Assembly: GCA_020848055.1 (NCBI GenBank)
Contig: JADLBB010000073.1
Coordinates: forward strand, 1 to 5,689
Origin: Chloroflexota bacterium
GTDB taxonomy: Bacteria; Chloroflexota; Limnocylindria; QHBO01
Length of the DNA: 5,689 nucleotides
Reading direction: 5' to 3'
Shown piece after piece: positions 1-5,240 of this stretch. The first letter of the stretch is position 1; each line of letters starts with the position of its first letter. The notes below the pieces were generated by a model that was not told where the DNA came from, did not search any database, and was given only the letters and a program-made list of their open reading frames with translations. Made by a program: the position numbers and the translations under genes.

Positions 1-480
1 CACGGCGACCTCCGCGGTCGAGGTGAGGCCGCGGGTCATGCCGAACACGCCGTAATAGTTCTCGGGGCTGCCCATCGGCACCGGCAGCACGTACTCCGCC
101 TTGGCGGTGCGGCTGACGGTGACCTCGCCGAAGCCGAACAGGCCCAGGAAGAACGTGTCCACCGGGGCGGAAACGGTCACGACCATGCGCCGATCGAATG
201 CCGGGTCCGGATTGGCCGTCACGACGACGCCGTCGACCGTGTCCTCGAAGCCGTTCTTGCGCGTCTCGGCCTTGGCAGCGTCCTCACCGCCGACCGGGTC
301 ACCGGGCAGGTGCACGACGCCGGCCAGCGCGCCGGCGTCGGCCGCACGCTGGACCTGCAACTGGTTGGACCAGATCCAGGCCATGTCCACCACGAAGGCG
401 GCCATGCCCAGCAGGATCGTCAGTAGGAACGCGAAGATGACCAGCACCTGGCCGCGGTGCTCGCCGCGACCCCGTGCCAT
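1..480 (-). CDS. TadG-like Tad pilus-associated protein, N-terminal part (cut by left window edge)
   Basis: Role: probable membrane-anchored, surface-exposed accessory protein of a Tad/Flp-type pilus (inferred from family). Seen: 160 residues are read to the window edge with no stop. After a short basic start comes RGQVLVIFAFLL and a single membrane segment (about residues 12-32), then a Tad-domain signature (QVQRAADAGALAG, about 42-54) as in the putative Flp pilus-assembly TadE/G-like family. Around residue 111 it has FFLGLFGF, also present in the TadG-like gene at 2442-3524, so the two are paralogues. The Glu at +5 found in the TadE proteins is absent, as expected for TadG. Start: ATG at 480 gives a normal leader before RGQ. 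GTG at 492 and ATG at 537 are in frame and possible; no strong ribosome binding site separates them. It lies 226 bases after the TadE gene at 707-1312. The C-terminus, and hence any vWA domain, is outside the window. Confidence 0.85.
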   Translation of the reverse strand, partial: MARGRGEHRGQVLVIFAFLLTILLGMAAFVVDMAWIWSNQLQVQRAADAGALAGVVHLPGDPVGGEDAAKAETRKNGFEDTVDGVVVTANPDPAFDRRMVVTVSAPVDTFFLGLFGFGEVTVSRTAKAEYVLPVPMGSPENYYGVFGMTRGLTSTAEVAV

Positions 481-706
481 GGCGTTGATCACCGAGGTGC
501 CTGGCGTCACTTCCCGGTCAGCCCCTGAACGATGCATGTGTGGTTTCACCCAAGACACGAATTGAACTGTGCGCAGCGTATTGGTGCCCGCTTTCGATGT
601 CCCTTGCAGATCCGGTTTGGGGGTGACCCACATGTACCTGGTGACCGTGGGACCTTCGTCCTGGCCGGGCTGCGGGCGATCCGTCAGGAACGGCCGGGAA
701 CCTCAC
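481..706. other. Gap between TadE and the second TadG-like gene
   Basis: This 226-base stretch has no independent gene I can support. The frame of the TadG-like gene stays open upstream to a TGA near 703, with ATGs at 537 and 633, so part of it could be an N-terminal extension. GGTGACC occurs twice on the plus strand (622-628 and 640-646), 18 bases apart. No terminator with a T-run and no clear promoter were seen. Confidence 0.4.
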
Positions 707-1312
707 CTAGTTGGTCGGGTTCAATTGCATGACCGTGCGATCGGTCATGGTCAGGCCGGTGCCGCCCAGCAGGAAGCTGATCGGTGTCTGCCAGGCGTAG
801 GTGTAGGTCAGCGATACGCCGATCGACTGCGGTCCGCCGTTGGCGGAGGTGTTGTTGCGGCCGCAGGCCGGCCACGCGACGGAGTACTCGATGAAGTTGA
901 GCGGCACCCCGTCCACGACAGGGCCCATCCCGGCGCTGTGGCGCCAGACATTGACGTCCAACTCCTCGCCATCATCGCCGGAGTTGTAGATGTGGATCTC
1001 GCTGACGTTGTCCAGGATGATCGGGGACCCCGGGCTGGTCAGCACGCGCTGCACGGCTGCGATGATCTTGGGATCCACGTCGCTGGCACCGGCGCAACTG
1101 GGTGCACCCACACCGCCGTTGGCGAGGGCCGCACCGGAGCGAGCCCCCTCGCGGGTGGCGTACTCGAGGGTCAGGTGGTGGTCGAACACGAACCCGAACT
1201 CGAGCGTGCCGATGACGATGGCGACGAGGAGCGGCAGGATGAGCGCCATCTCGACCATCGACTGGCCGCGGCTTACCTCATCGCGCCGGCCTCGCAGAAG
1301 ACCAGCGATCAC
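707..1312 (-). CDS. TadE-like pseudopilin (second copy of a tandem TadE pair)
   Basis: Role: probable minor pseudopilin of a Tad pilus system, inserted in the inner membrane and processed by a prepilin peptidase (family knowledge). Seen: 201 residues. A charged leader ends in SRGQSMVEMALILP; Gly16 is followed by Gln at +1 and Glu21 at +5, the pseudopilin cleavage signature. One membrane segment covers about residues 22-44, followed by a conserved YATREGAR helix (51-58). The rest is an extracytoplasmic domain with Cys73 and Cys150 and a C-terminal stretch SIGVSLTYTYAW...TDRTVMQLNP. This closely parallels the gene at 1309-1902, so the pair looks like a tandem duplication. Start: GTG at 1312 is chosen because it overlaps the upstream TGA as GTGA and has GGAG eight bases before it. 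The ORF is open further upstream to an ATG at 1402, but that lies inside the upstream gene. The stop is TAG at 707-709. Confidence 0.9.
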   Translation of the reverse strand: MIAGLLRGRRDEVSRGQSMVEMALILPLLVAIVIGTLEFGFVFDHHLTLEYATREGARSGAALANGGVGAPSCAGASDVDPKIIAAVQRVLTSPGSPIILDNVSEIHIYNSGDDGEELDVNVWRHSAGMGPVVDGVPLNFIEYSVAWPACGRNNTSANGGPQSIGVSLTYTYAWQTPISFLLGGTGLTMTDRTVMQLNPTN

Positions 1313-1902
1313 AGCACGGGCTCCATGCGCATCGCGTTCGACGCGGTGAAGGTGAATCCGGAACCGTTCAGGCTCACGAGCCCGGCGAGCGGGGTGATCC
1401 ACGGGTGCGTGTAGTTGATGGCGACGCCGATGGTGTCGAGTGTCTGCCCGCCGCAGCCCTCAAGCTGGTTGCATCGGCTGCTGGTCGGATAGCCCCCTGT
1501 CAGGAGCGTGTAGTTGACCGTGATCTCCTGGGTCGCCACGCCGTCCCAGAACTCGCATTTCATGTTGCCGCCGCGGCTGTAGACGTTGGCGGCCAGCTCG
1601 TTGCCGTTGACGCCGGCGCGATAGATGCGGACCTGGTTGATGCGGCTCGCGCGCGCCGGACTGCCGATACTCTGTTCGATCTTCTGAAGGATGCGGCAAT
1701 CGGCAATGGAGTCGTTGCCGGACTCGGCGGCGATGAGCGCCGCCTCTCGACTGGCGAAGTTGACCGCCAGGTTTGCGTTGAAGGCCATGGCGAACTCGAT
1801 CAGCCCGATGACCAGCAGGATGAGGATGGGCAGGGCCAGGCCGAACTCGACCATGGCCTGGCCGCGCTCGTCGTGCCTGCGGCGGAAGAACTTCATCCCC
1901 AT
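1309..1902 (-). CDS. TadE-like pseudopilin (first copy of a tandem TadE pair)
   Basis: Role: probable minor pseudopilin of a Tad-type pilus (family inference). Seen: 197 residues from ATG 1902. The basic leader (FFRRRHDE) ends in RGQAMVEFGLALP, with Gly14 then Gln at +1 and Glu19 at +5, the pseudopilin processing signature. The membrane segment spans about residues 20-42 and is followed by a TadE-type helix with ASREAALIAAES. The extracytoplasmic part has Cys69, Cys116, Cys144 and Cys150; the last two flank NQLEG and could form a small disulfide loop. The motif VRIYRAGVNGNELAANVY matches IHIYNSGDDGEELDVNVW in the next gene, showing paralogy. Start: ATG 1902 has AAGGA five bases upstream; ATG 1896 is an in-frame alternative. 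The same frame stays open far upstream across the antisense DUF192 gene, but that part has no TadE similarity. It is first of the second module and needs its own promoter or readthrough across 1903-2441. Confidence 0.92.
   Translation of the reverse strand: MGMKFFRRRHDERGQAMVEFGLALPILILLVIGLIEFAMAFNANLAVNFASREAALIAAESGNDSIADCRILQKIEQSIGSPARASRINQVRIYRAGVNGNELAANVYSRGGNMKCEFWDGVATQEITVNYTLLTGGYPTSSRCNQLEGCGGQTLDTIGVAINYTHPWITPLAGLVSLNGSGFTFTASNAMRMEPVL
1321..1324 (-). promoter_or_regulatory. Ribosome binding site GGAG for the TadE gene at 707-1312
   Basis: GGAG lies on the minus strand inside the last codons of the upstream TadE gene. It is followed by an eight-base spacer and the GTG start at 1312. 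The spacing is standard and, with the GTGA stop/start overlap, it fixes the start and suggests translational coupling of the two TadE genes. Confidence 0.65.
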
Positions 1903-2077
1903 CTTCGTCCTTGTTCCGTCAAATGGCGTGGGTGATCCGAACGCCGTCGCTCGAATGTACCGGTTCCGGCTTGCCAGATTCCTTACGCGCCGATTGGAGC
2001 ATGCGTGAGGCGTACCAGCCTCGGAATAGGACCATCGGCGCATCCGGCGCAGCACCCGTCCTGCCATCATCCGATGC
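1903..2077. promoter_or_regulatory. Divergent intergenic region between TadE (minus) and DUF192 (plus)
   Basis: This 175-base gap lies between two genes that start away from each other, so it should hold promoters for both by position alone. No convincing -35/-10 pair was found on either strand. The best minus-strand -10-like hexamer is TACATT near 1957, without a good -35 at the right distance. If a promoter is here, it would make the downstream TadE-TadE-TadG module independent of the upstream one. Confidence 0.35.
1908..1912 (-). promoter_or_regulatory. Ribosome binding site AAGGA for the TadE gene at 1309-1902
   Basis: AAGGA is five bases from ATG 1902 and eleven from ATG 1896 on the minus strand. 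The shorter spacing favours 1902, but either start gives essentially the same protein. Confidence 0.55.
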
Positions 2078-2449
2078 ATGCCAACACCGAGCGAGTTCAT
2101 CACGGTGACCGATGTGACGCGCGGCACGACGGTCGGGGATCGCATCCGCGTCGCCCGCTCGATGCGGGCGCGCACGGTGGGACTGCTGGCCACCGACCAC
2201 CTGGATCCGGGCGAGGGCCTGTGGATCGAACGCGCCGCATCGATCCACATGTTCTTCATGCGCTTCCCGATCGATGCGGTGTTCGTGTCGGCCGACGGCA
2301 CGGTCACCAAGGTCGTGGCTGACCTGGCACCGTGGCGCGTCGTGTGGTGGGCGCGTGGCGCCCGCGACTGCCTGGAGCTGCCGGCCGGCGCGGCCGCGGC
2401 AGCCCAGGTCAGCATTGGTGACCGGTTGGAACAGCTTCCCGCTACTTGA
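2078..2449 (+). CDS. DUF192 (COG1430) family protein
   Basis: Role: unknown; DUF192 proteins are small, mostly beta-stranded and of undetermined function. Seen: 123 residues covering the full family domain. Motifs in order are GLL (35-37), GEGLWI (45-50), IHMFFMRFPIDAVF (56-69), APWR (84-87), CLELPAG (98-104) and GD (114-115), all characteristic of DUF192. No signal peptide or membrane segment is visible, unlike many relatives with an exported N-terminus, so this one is probably cytoplasmic. Start: ATG 2078 lacks a clear ribosome binding site; GTG 2105 is an in-frame alternative that would still keep the domain. It is the only plus-strand gene. It interrupts the minus-strand Tad series, and its TGA (2447-2449) overlaps the convergent TadG-like stop (2442-2444). 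A link to Tad pili is suggested only by location. Confidence 0.92.
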   Translation: MPTPSEFITVTDVTRGTTVGDRIRVARSMRARTVGLLATDHLDPGEGLWIERAASIHMFFMRFPIDAVFVSADGTVTKVVADLAPWRVVWWARGARDCLELPAGAAAAAQVSIGDRLEQLPAT

Positions 2450-3524
2450 TGAGCTGGACGCCAAGCGCCTGATACTGGGATCCACCGGGCGCAGTCGACG
2501 ACACCGGGCCCTGCCACATCGGTTGGCGCCAGACGCCCTCCAGGTTCTTGGCGCCCGGACAGCCGGTGATCTGGAAGCCCGCGAAGCCGACGATGTGGTA
2601 CCAGGCGTTTGCCCCGGTCCCGCCGGCATAGTCCCAGACCGGAACCGTCACGGTGACCTCGTTGTCCACGTAATAGGAGCAGTCGGCGCTGGCCTTGTTG
2701 CCGGGCAGGCTGCCGATGCGGTCCAGGTCCGGGTCGCCGCTGGGCCTCGTGCAGCAGCCGAAACTGTTGCCTGGCGGGCCGATCTGCTCGTTGAGGAACG
2801 GCGTGTTGTTCTCGCAGCCGTCCTCGATCATGCCCAGACCGAAGTCGTCGCAGGCGCCTGTCGAACCGAACTTCAGCCAGCCGAAGCCACCGGGGACATT
2901 CAGGGCGCCCGGAGTCAGGTGCTGCGGGTAGCAGGGGCTCATCGGATCGACGCTCACATCGCCGCCACATGGGACCTTGCCGGTGAAGAAGCTCTCGGCT
3001 ATGCCGGCGGGGAACACTGTGCCCGCGGGCGGATTGGCCAGCGAGAAGCCACCTTTCGCCGTGGCGGTCGCCTGGGTGTCAAGGGAGTCGAACCCGAAGA
3101 GGCCCAGGAAGAACGGCTCCCATTCGCGTGCGGTCGTGACCTGCACACCCGAAGCACCGGTGGGGATACCGGACCCTGATCCGACGTAGTCGAGTAGTGC
3201 ACCGGCATCGTTCACGTAGCGCGGCCCGTCCGGGGCTCCGTACGTTGGCGCGATCCCGCCGTTTGCGACCACGGCGTTGGTGATGGCCGCCTTGACGTTG
3301 GCGTCGGTTCCGTTGACCGGGTCTTCGCCGATCTTCTGCGCGATCACTCGCGCCCCGGCCAACGCTCCGAAATCGGATGCGTTCTGCGCGGCGCGCCGTT
3401 GCGCCAGGCCGGTGCCGCCGTCGATGACCAGGCCGGCGGCAAACAGAACGAGACCCATGACGAGCCCGGCGACGACGATGATCTGGCCGCGAGGCTCGGG
3501 TTGGACGGCGTGTGACTGCAACAT
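2442..3524 (-). CDS. TadG-like Tad pilus-associated protein with cysteine-rich C-terminal half
   Basis: Role: probable membrane-anchored protein exposed outside the cytoplasmic membrane in a Tad pilus system (family inference). Seen: 360 residues. A short leader precedes RGQIIVVAGLVM and one membrane segment (about 14-34), then the Tad-domain signature with AQRRAAQNASDFGALAGARV (41-60). WEPFFLGLFGF (135-145) matches the same element in the gene at 1-480. The part after residue 180 is rich in Gly, Pro and Cys, with eight cysteines at 186, 198, 225, 237, 257, 258, 282 and 322, which suggests disulfides in an extracytoplasmic domain. No vWA metal-site motif (DxSxS) is seen, although some TadG proteins carry a vWA domain. 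Start: ATG 3524 has AGGAG ten bases upstream, overlapping the stop of the TadE gene 13 bases away, so the two are very likely cotranscribed. The 3' end overlaps the antisense DUF192 gene by eight bases. Confidence 0.88.
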   Translation of the reverse strand: MLQSHAVQPEPRGQIIVVAGLVMGLVLFAAGLVIDGGTGLAQRRAAQNASDFGALAGARVIAQKIGEDPVNGTDANVKAAITNAVVANGGIAPTYGAPDGPRYVNDAGALLDYVGSGSGIPTGASGVQVTTAREWEPFFLGLFGFDSLDTQATATAKGGFSLANPPAGTVFPAGIAESFFTGKVPCGGDVSVDPMSPCYPQHLTPGALNVPGGFGWLKFGSTGACDDFGLGMIEDGCENNTPFLNEQIGPPGNSFGCCTRPSGDPDLDRIGSLPGNKASADCSYYVDNEVTVTVPVWDYAGGTGANAWYHIVGFAGFQITGCPGAKNLEGVWRQPMWQGPVSSTAPGGSQYQALGVQLIK

Positions 3525-3534
3525 CGAGGGCGTT

Positions 3535-3539
3535 CTCCT
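3535..3539 (-). promoter_or_regulatory. Ribosome binding site AGGAG overlapping the upstream stop codon
   Basis: On the minus strand TAGGAG combines the TAG stop of the TadE gene (3540-3538) with an AGGAG sequence. The spacer to ATG 3524 is ten bases. This supports the chosen start of the TadG-like gene and coupling with the gene before it. Confidence 0.65.
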
Positions 3540-4062
3540 AGTTGATGATCATCGTGGCGGCACCGGACAGCGTCAGTGGGCCGATGAGTTGGCCGATGAT
3601 CGGGGTGATCGGCAGGAAGTTGGCCTCGACTCGAATCGAGACCAGGTCGGTTGGTGCGTGGTCGGTGCACGCCTGTGGCGGGCTGGTCCAGTCGCCACTT
3701 GGAGTAGTGGTCGCGTCGCAGCTGAGCTGGAGGTCGCTGGCGCCGATGACATCAAACGGGGCCATCATCCGGTTGGCGGCATCCAGGGCGTGTGCCTTCA
3801 GCGCATCGACGTCGGCGGGGCACACCGGCCCACCGGTCGTGCCGCAGCTCGGATCGGTCGACCCGATCCAGGAAGCTTCGACAGAGGCGAGGCGCGCCGC
3901 TTCGCGCGCGGCCTGCGACAGGGTGCTGTTGAGATAGACGGCGCGGCCCATGTCCACCAGCCCGAACACGACCAGCAGGAAGAACGGCAGGATCAGCGCG
4001 AACTCGACCATGCTCTGGCCGGTCCGCCGCTGACGAGTTCGGTGCGCGAGATGACGGATCAT
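3538..4062 (-). CDS. TadE-like pseudopilin
   Basis: Role: probable minor pseudopilin of a Tad pilus system. Seen: 174 residues. A basic leader (HRTRQRR) ends in TGQSMVEFALILP, with Gly15 followed by Gln at +1 and Glu20 at +5, the processing signature of TadE/TadF-type pseudopilins. The membrane segment is about residues 21-43, followed by the typical helix SQAAREAARLASVE. The extracytoplasmic domain has four cysteines (73, 81, 115, 132), which could form two disulfides. The C-terminus (LPITPIIGQLIGPLTLSGAATMII) is a hydrophobic strand-rich end similar in layout to the end of the TadE part of the gene at 4064-5140. Start: ATG 4062 lies one base after the TGA of the upstream gene (TGAAATG), so translation is probably coupled. 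No strong ribosome binding site is visible. The stop is TAG at 3538-3540, thirteen bases before the TadG-like start. Confidence 0.92.
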   Translation of the reverse strand: MIRHLAHRTRQRRTGQSMVEFALILPFFLLVVFGLVDMGRAVYLNSTLSQAAREAARLASVEASWIGSTDPSCGTTGGPVCPADVDALKAHALDAANRMMAPFDVIGASDLQLSCDATTTPSGDWTSPPQACTDHAPTDLVSIRVEANFLPITPIIGQLIGPLTLSGAATMIIN

Positions 4063-4063
4063 T

Positions 4064-5140
4064 TCAATGGCGGATCGTGATGGTGTCGCTGCCGCCGGGA
4101 TTGGTGACGGTCAGGGTGACGTCGTGGTCGTTCTTGCCAGCATTGCCGTAGTTGACCGCGGCCGGGTTCTGAGCGTTCGATTGACTGCCGTCGCCGAACG
4201 TCCACAGCCAGTTGGTGATGAAACAGTTCACCGGATCGGTGACGGTCGAGGCGTCCGTGTAGGTGTGTTCCTTCTTGTTGGCGCTCTCGCTCCACGTGAA
4301 GTTCGCCACCGGCGGGTCGCAGCTGACGGGTCCGCCGGCCGGCACCGTCACCGTCCCCGTCGTCTGCGCGGTGCCGGCGCCATTGGTCACCTGCAGGATG
4401 ATGGTGTAGGTGCCATCCAGGCTGTAGGTGTGCTCCTGGCTGGACGCACTGCCGACCGCGTCGGTGCCGTCGCCCCAGCTCCAGTTGTAGCCGGAGATGT
4501 TGCAGATTCCGCTGTTGGGAGACGATCCGCTGGGATCGGTCGAGACCGTGCGGCCGGTCAGGACCGTCACCGTGAATGATGCGGTCGGTGGCGTGGTGCA
4601 CGGCGCCGGTCCGGTCGGACCGCCGGACCCGCCCCCGCCCGCTGCATATCCCAGCACGTTGGCGGTCGCGTCGGCGCTGAGCGCGAAGCCGCTGCCCAGG
4701 AAACCGTTCACCAGCGGGGTGAAGAAGCTGAATGGCTCCGAGATGGCGACCGTGATGCGGTTGCCGGCGCCGGCCCCACCGGGTGAGGAAGCGCAGGTGA
4801 TCGGGCTGCCGGCAGAGTCCACGCAGGTCACGGCCACGGTCATGGCGTTCTCTCCACCCTGCGACTGGACGTTGCGCTCCTGCTGGGCACGGGCCGTGAT
4901 GCCGGCCGTGTCGGCTGGCACCGTGGCCGCATAGGCCGCCCCCTCGCGCGCGGCGTTGGTGATCTGGATGTAGGTGAAGAACGCGCGACCGAAGTCGACC
5001 GTGATCACCAGCAGCAGGGCGAAGATGGGGAGCAGCAGCGCCATCTCGACCAACGATTGGCCGGAGGGCTGTCGAGACTGTTGGGGCACGCGGCGATGAT
5101 CTGGGGTCAAGACTCTATCTGGGCACGATTTGTCCGGCAC
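4064..5140 (-). CDS. TadE-like pseudopilin fused to two PKD domains
   Basis: Role: probable pseudopilin whose exposed end carries adhesion-type domains; PKD domains are immunoglobulin-like folds common in surface proteins (family knowledge; binding here is inferred). Seen: 358 residues from GTG 5140. The leader ends in PSGQSLVEMALLLP, with Gly27 then Gln at +1 and Glu32 at +5. The membrane segment is about 33-55, followed by NAAREGAAYAA and a TadE domain to about 165. A Gly/Ser/Pro linker (167-180) leads to PKD1 (181-267, WGDG at 222-225, GTYTIILQVTN at 243-253) and PKD2 (274-358, FGDG at 315-318, VTLTVTNPGG near 341-350). Each PKD has a Cys pair, 181/213 and 274/306. Start is uncertain: there is no ATG between the kinase stop and the membrane segment. 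GTG 5140, TTG 5110 and GTG 5089 are all possible; TTG 5110 gives a leader nearest in length to the paralogues. It is first in the series, one base before the next TadE. Confidence 0.88.
   Translation of the reverse strand: MPDKSCPDRVLTPDHRRVPQQSRQPSGQSLVEMALLLPIFALLLVITVDFGRAFFTYIQITNAAREGAAYAATVPADTAGITARAQQERNVQSQGGENAMTVAVTCVDSAGSPITCASSPGGAGAGNRITVAISEPFSFFTPLVNGFLGSGFALSADATANVLGYAAGGGGSGGPTGPAPCTTPPTASFTVTVLTGRTVSTDPSGSSPNSGICNISGYNWSWGDGTDAVGSASSQEHTYSLDGTYTIILQVTNGAGTAQTTGTVTVPAGGPVSCDPPVANFTWSESANKKEHTYTDASTVTDPVNCFITNWLWTFGDGSQSNAQNPAAVNYGNAGKNDHDVTLTVTNPGGSDTITIRH
4067..4320 (-). other. PKD domain 2 coding segment
   Basis: Shows PPVANF, WLWTFGDG and a final strand with VTLTVTNPGGSDTITI running to the stop. 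The Cys that opens the unit is encoded at 4319-4321. It is more divergent than domain 1: the HxY element is replaced by VNY and the glycine before the last strand by KNDHD. Confidence 0.8.
4340..4600 (-). other. PKD domain 1 coding segment
   Basis: Begins with a Cys just before PPTASF, followed by a second Cys 32 residues on, then NWSWGDG, EHTY and a GTYTIILQVTN strand with a GTVTV end. This is the usual order of PKD elements: first strand, W-x-GDG turn, HxY, then the GTYxVxLxVTN strand. Confidence 0.85.
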
Positions 5141-5160
5141 TCCGTGGGCTTCGGAGTCGC

Positions 5161-5206
5161 TGCCAGCGTAGCAGTTGCACCTTGCGGTCAACCTTGCCCG
5201 GGTCAA
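5161..5206 (-). promoter_or_regulatory. Candidate promoter/operator with TTGACC direct repeat ahead of the Tad series
   Basis: On the minus strand two TTGACC hexamers lie 15 bases apart (5206-5201 and 5191-5186), each followed by CAAGG, forming a short imperfect tandem repeat. The second could be a -35 element with TACGCT (5170-5165) as a weak -10, but the 15-base spacer is short. Position supports a control region: it lies between the kinase stop (5241) and the first Tad gene. It could equally be an operator or chance. Confidence 0.3.
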
Positions 5207-5240
5207 CGCTGAAGCGCGGCGTGGCTGGGTCACGTGCCGG

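Noticed and set aside
627..652. CCCAC/GTGGG inverted repeat as a possible terminator or operator
   Set aside because: The stem is only five base pairs with a 15-base loop and no T-run, within what chance gives in GC-rich DNA.
569..1414. 281-codon plus-strand ORF
   Set aside because: It lies antisense to the TadE gene at 707-1312 and has no recognisable domain; its composition (many Gly, Asp, Val, Arg) is what a high-GC complement frame gives.
1903..2970. Long upstream open extension of the TadE frame (1309-1902) on the minus strand
   Set aside because: It runs antisense through the DUF192 gene and out of frame through the TadG-like gene, both well supported. The translated part has Arg/Ser/Pro-rich shadow composition, and TadE similarity plus a ribosome binding site start only at 1902.
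2274..3179. 301-codon plus-strand ORF
   Set aside because: It overlaps DUF192 in another frame and is antisense to the TadG-like gene. It shows no domain or membrane/signal features.
3277..4080. 267-codon plus-strand ORF
   Set aside because: Antisense shadow of the TadG-like and TadE genes; no recognisable motifs.
4059..4601. 180-codon minus-strand ORF inside the PKD region
   Set aside because: Out-of-frame reading of the PKD segment, rich in His, Arg and Gln; the PKD reading frame is clearly the real one.
1240..5065. Recurring DNA motif resembling CTCGACCAT...TGGCC at four sites (near 1250, 1850, 4005 and 5045), considered as a dispersed repeat
   Set aside because: Each copy encodes the conserved GQxxVE pseudopilin signature in frame, so protein conservation explains it.
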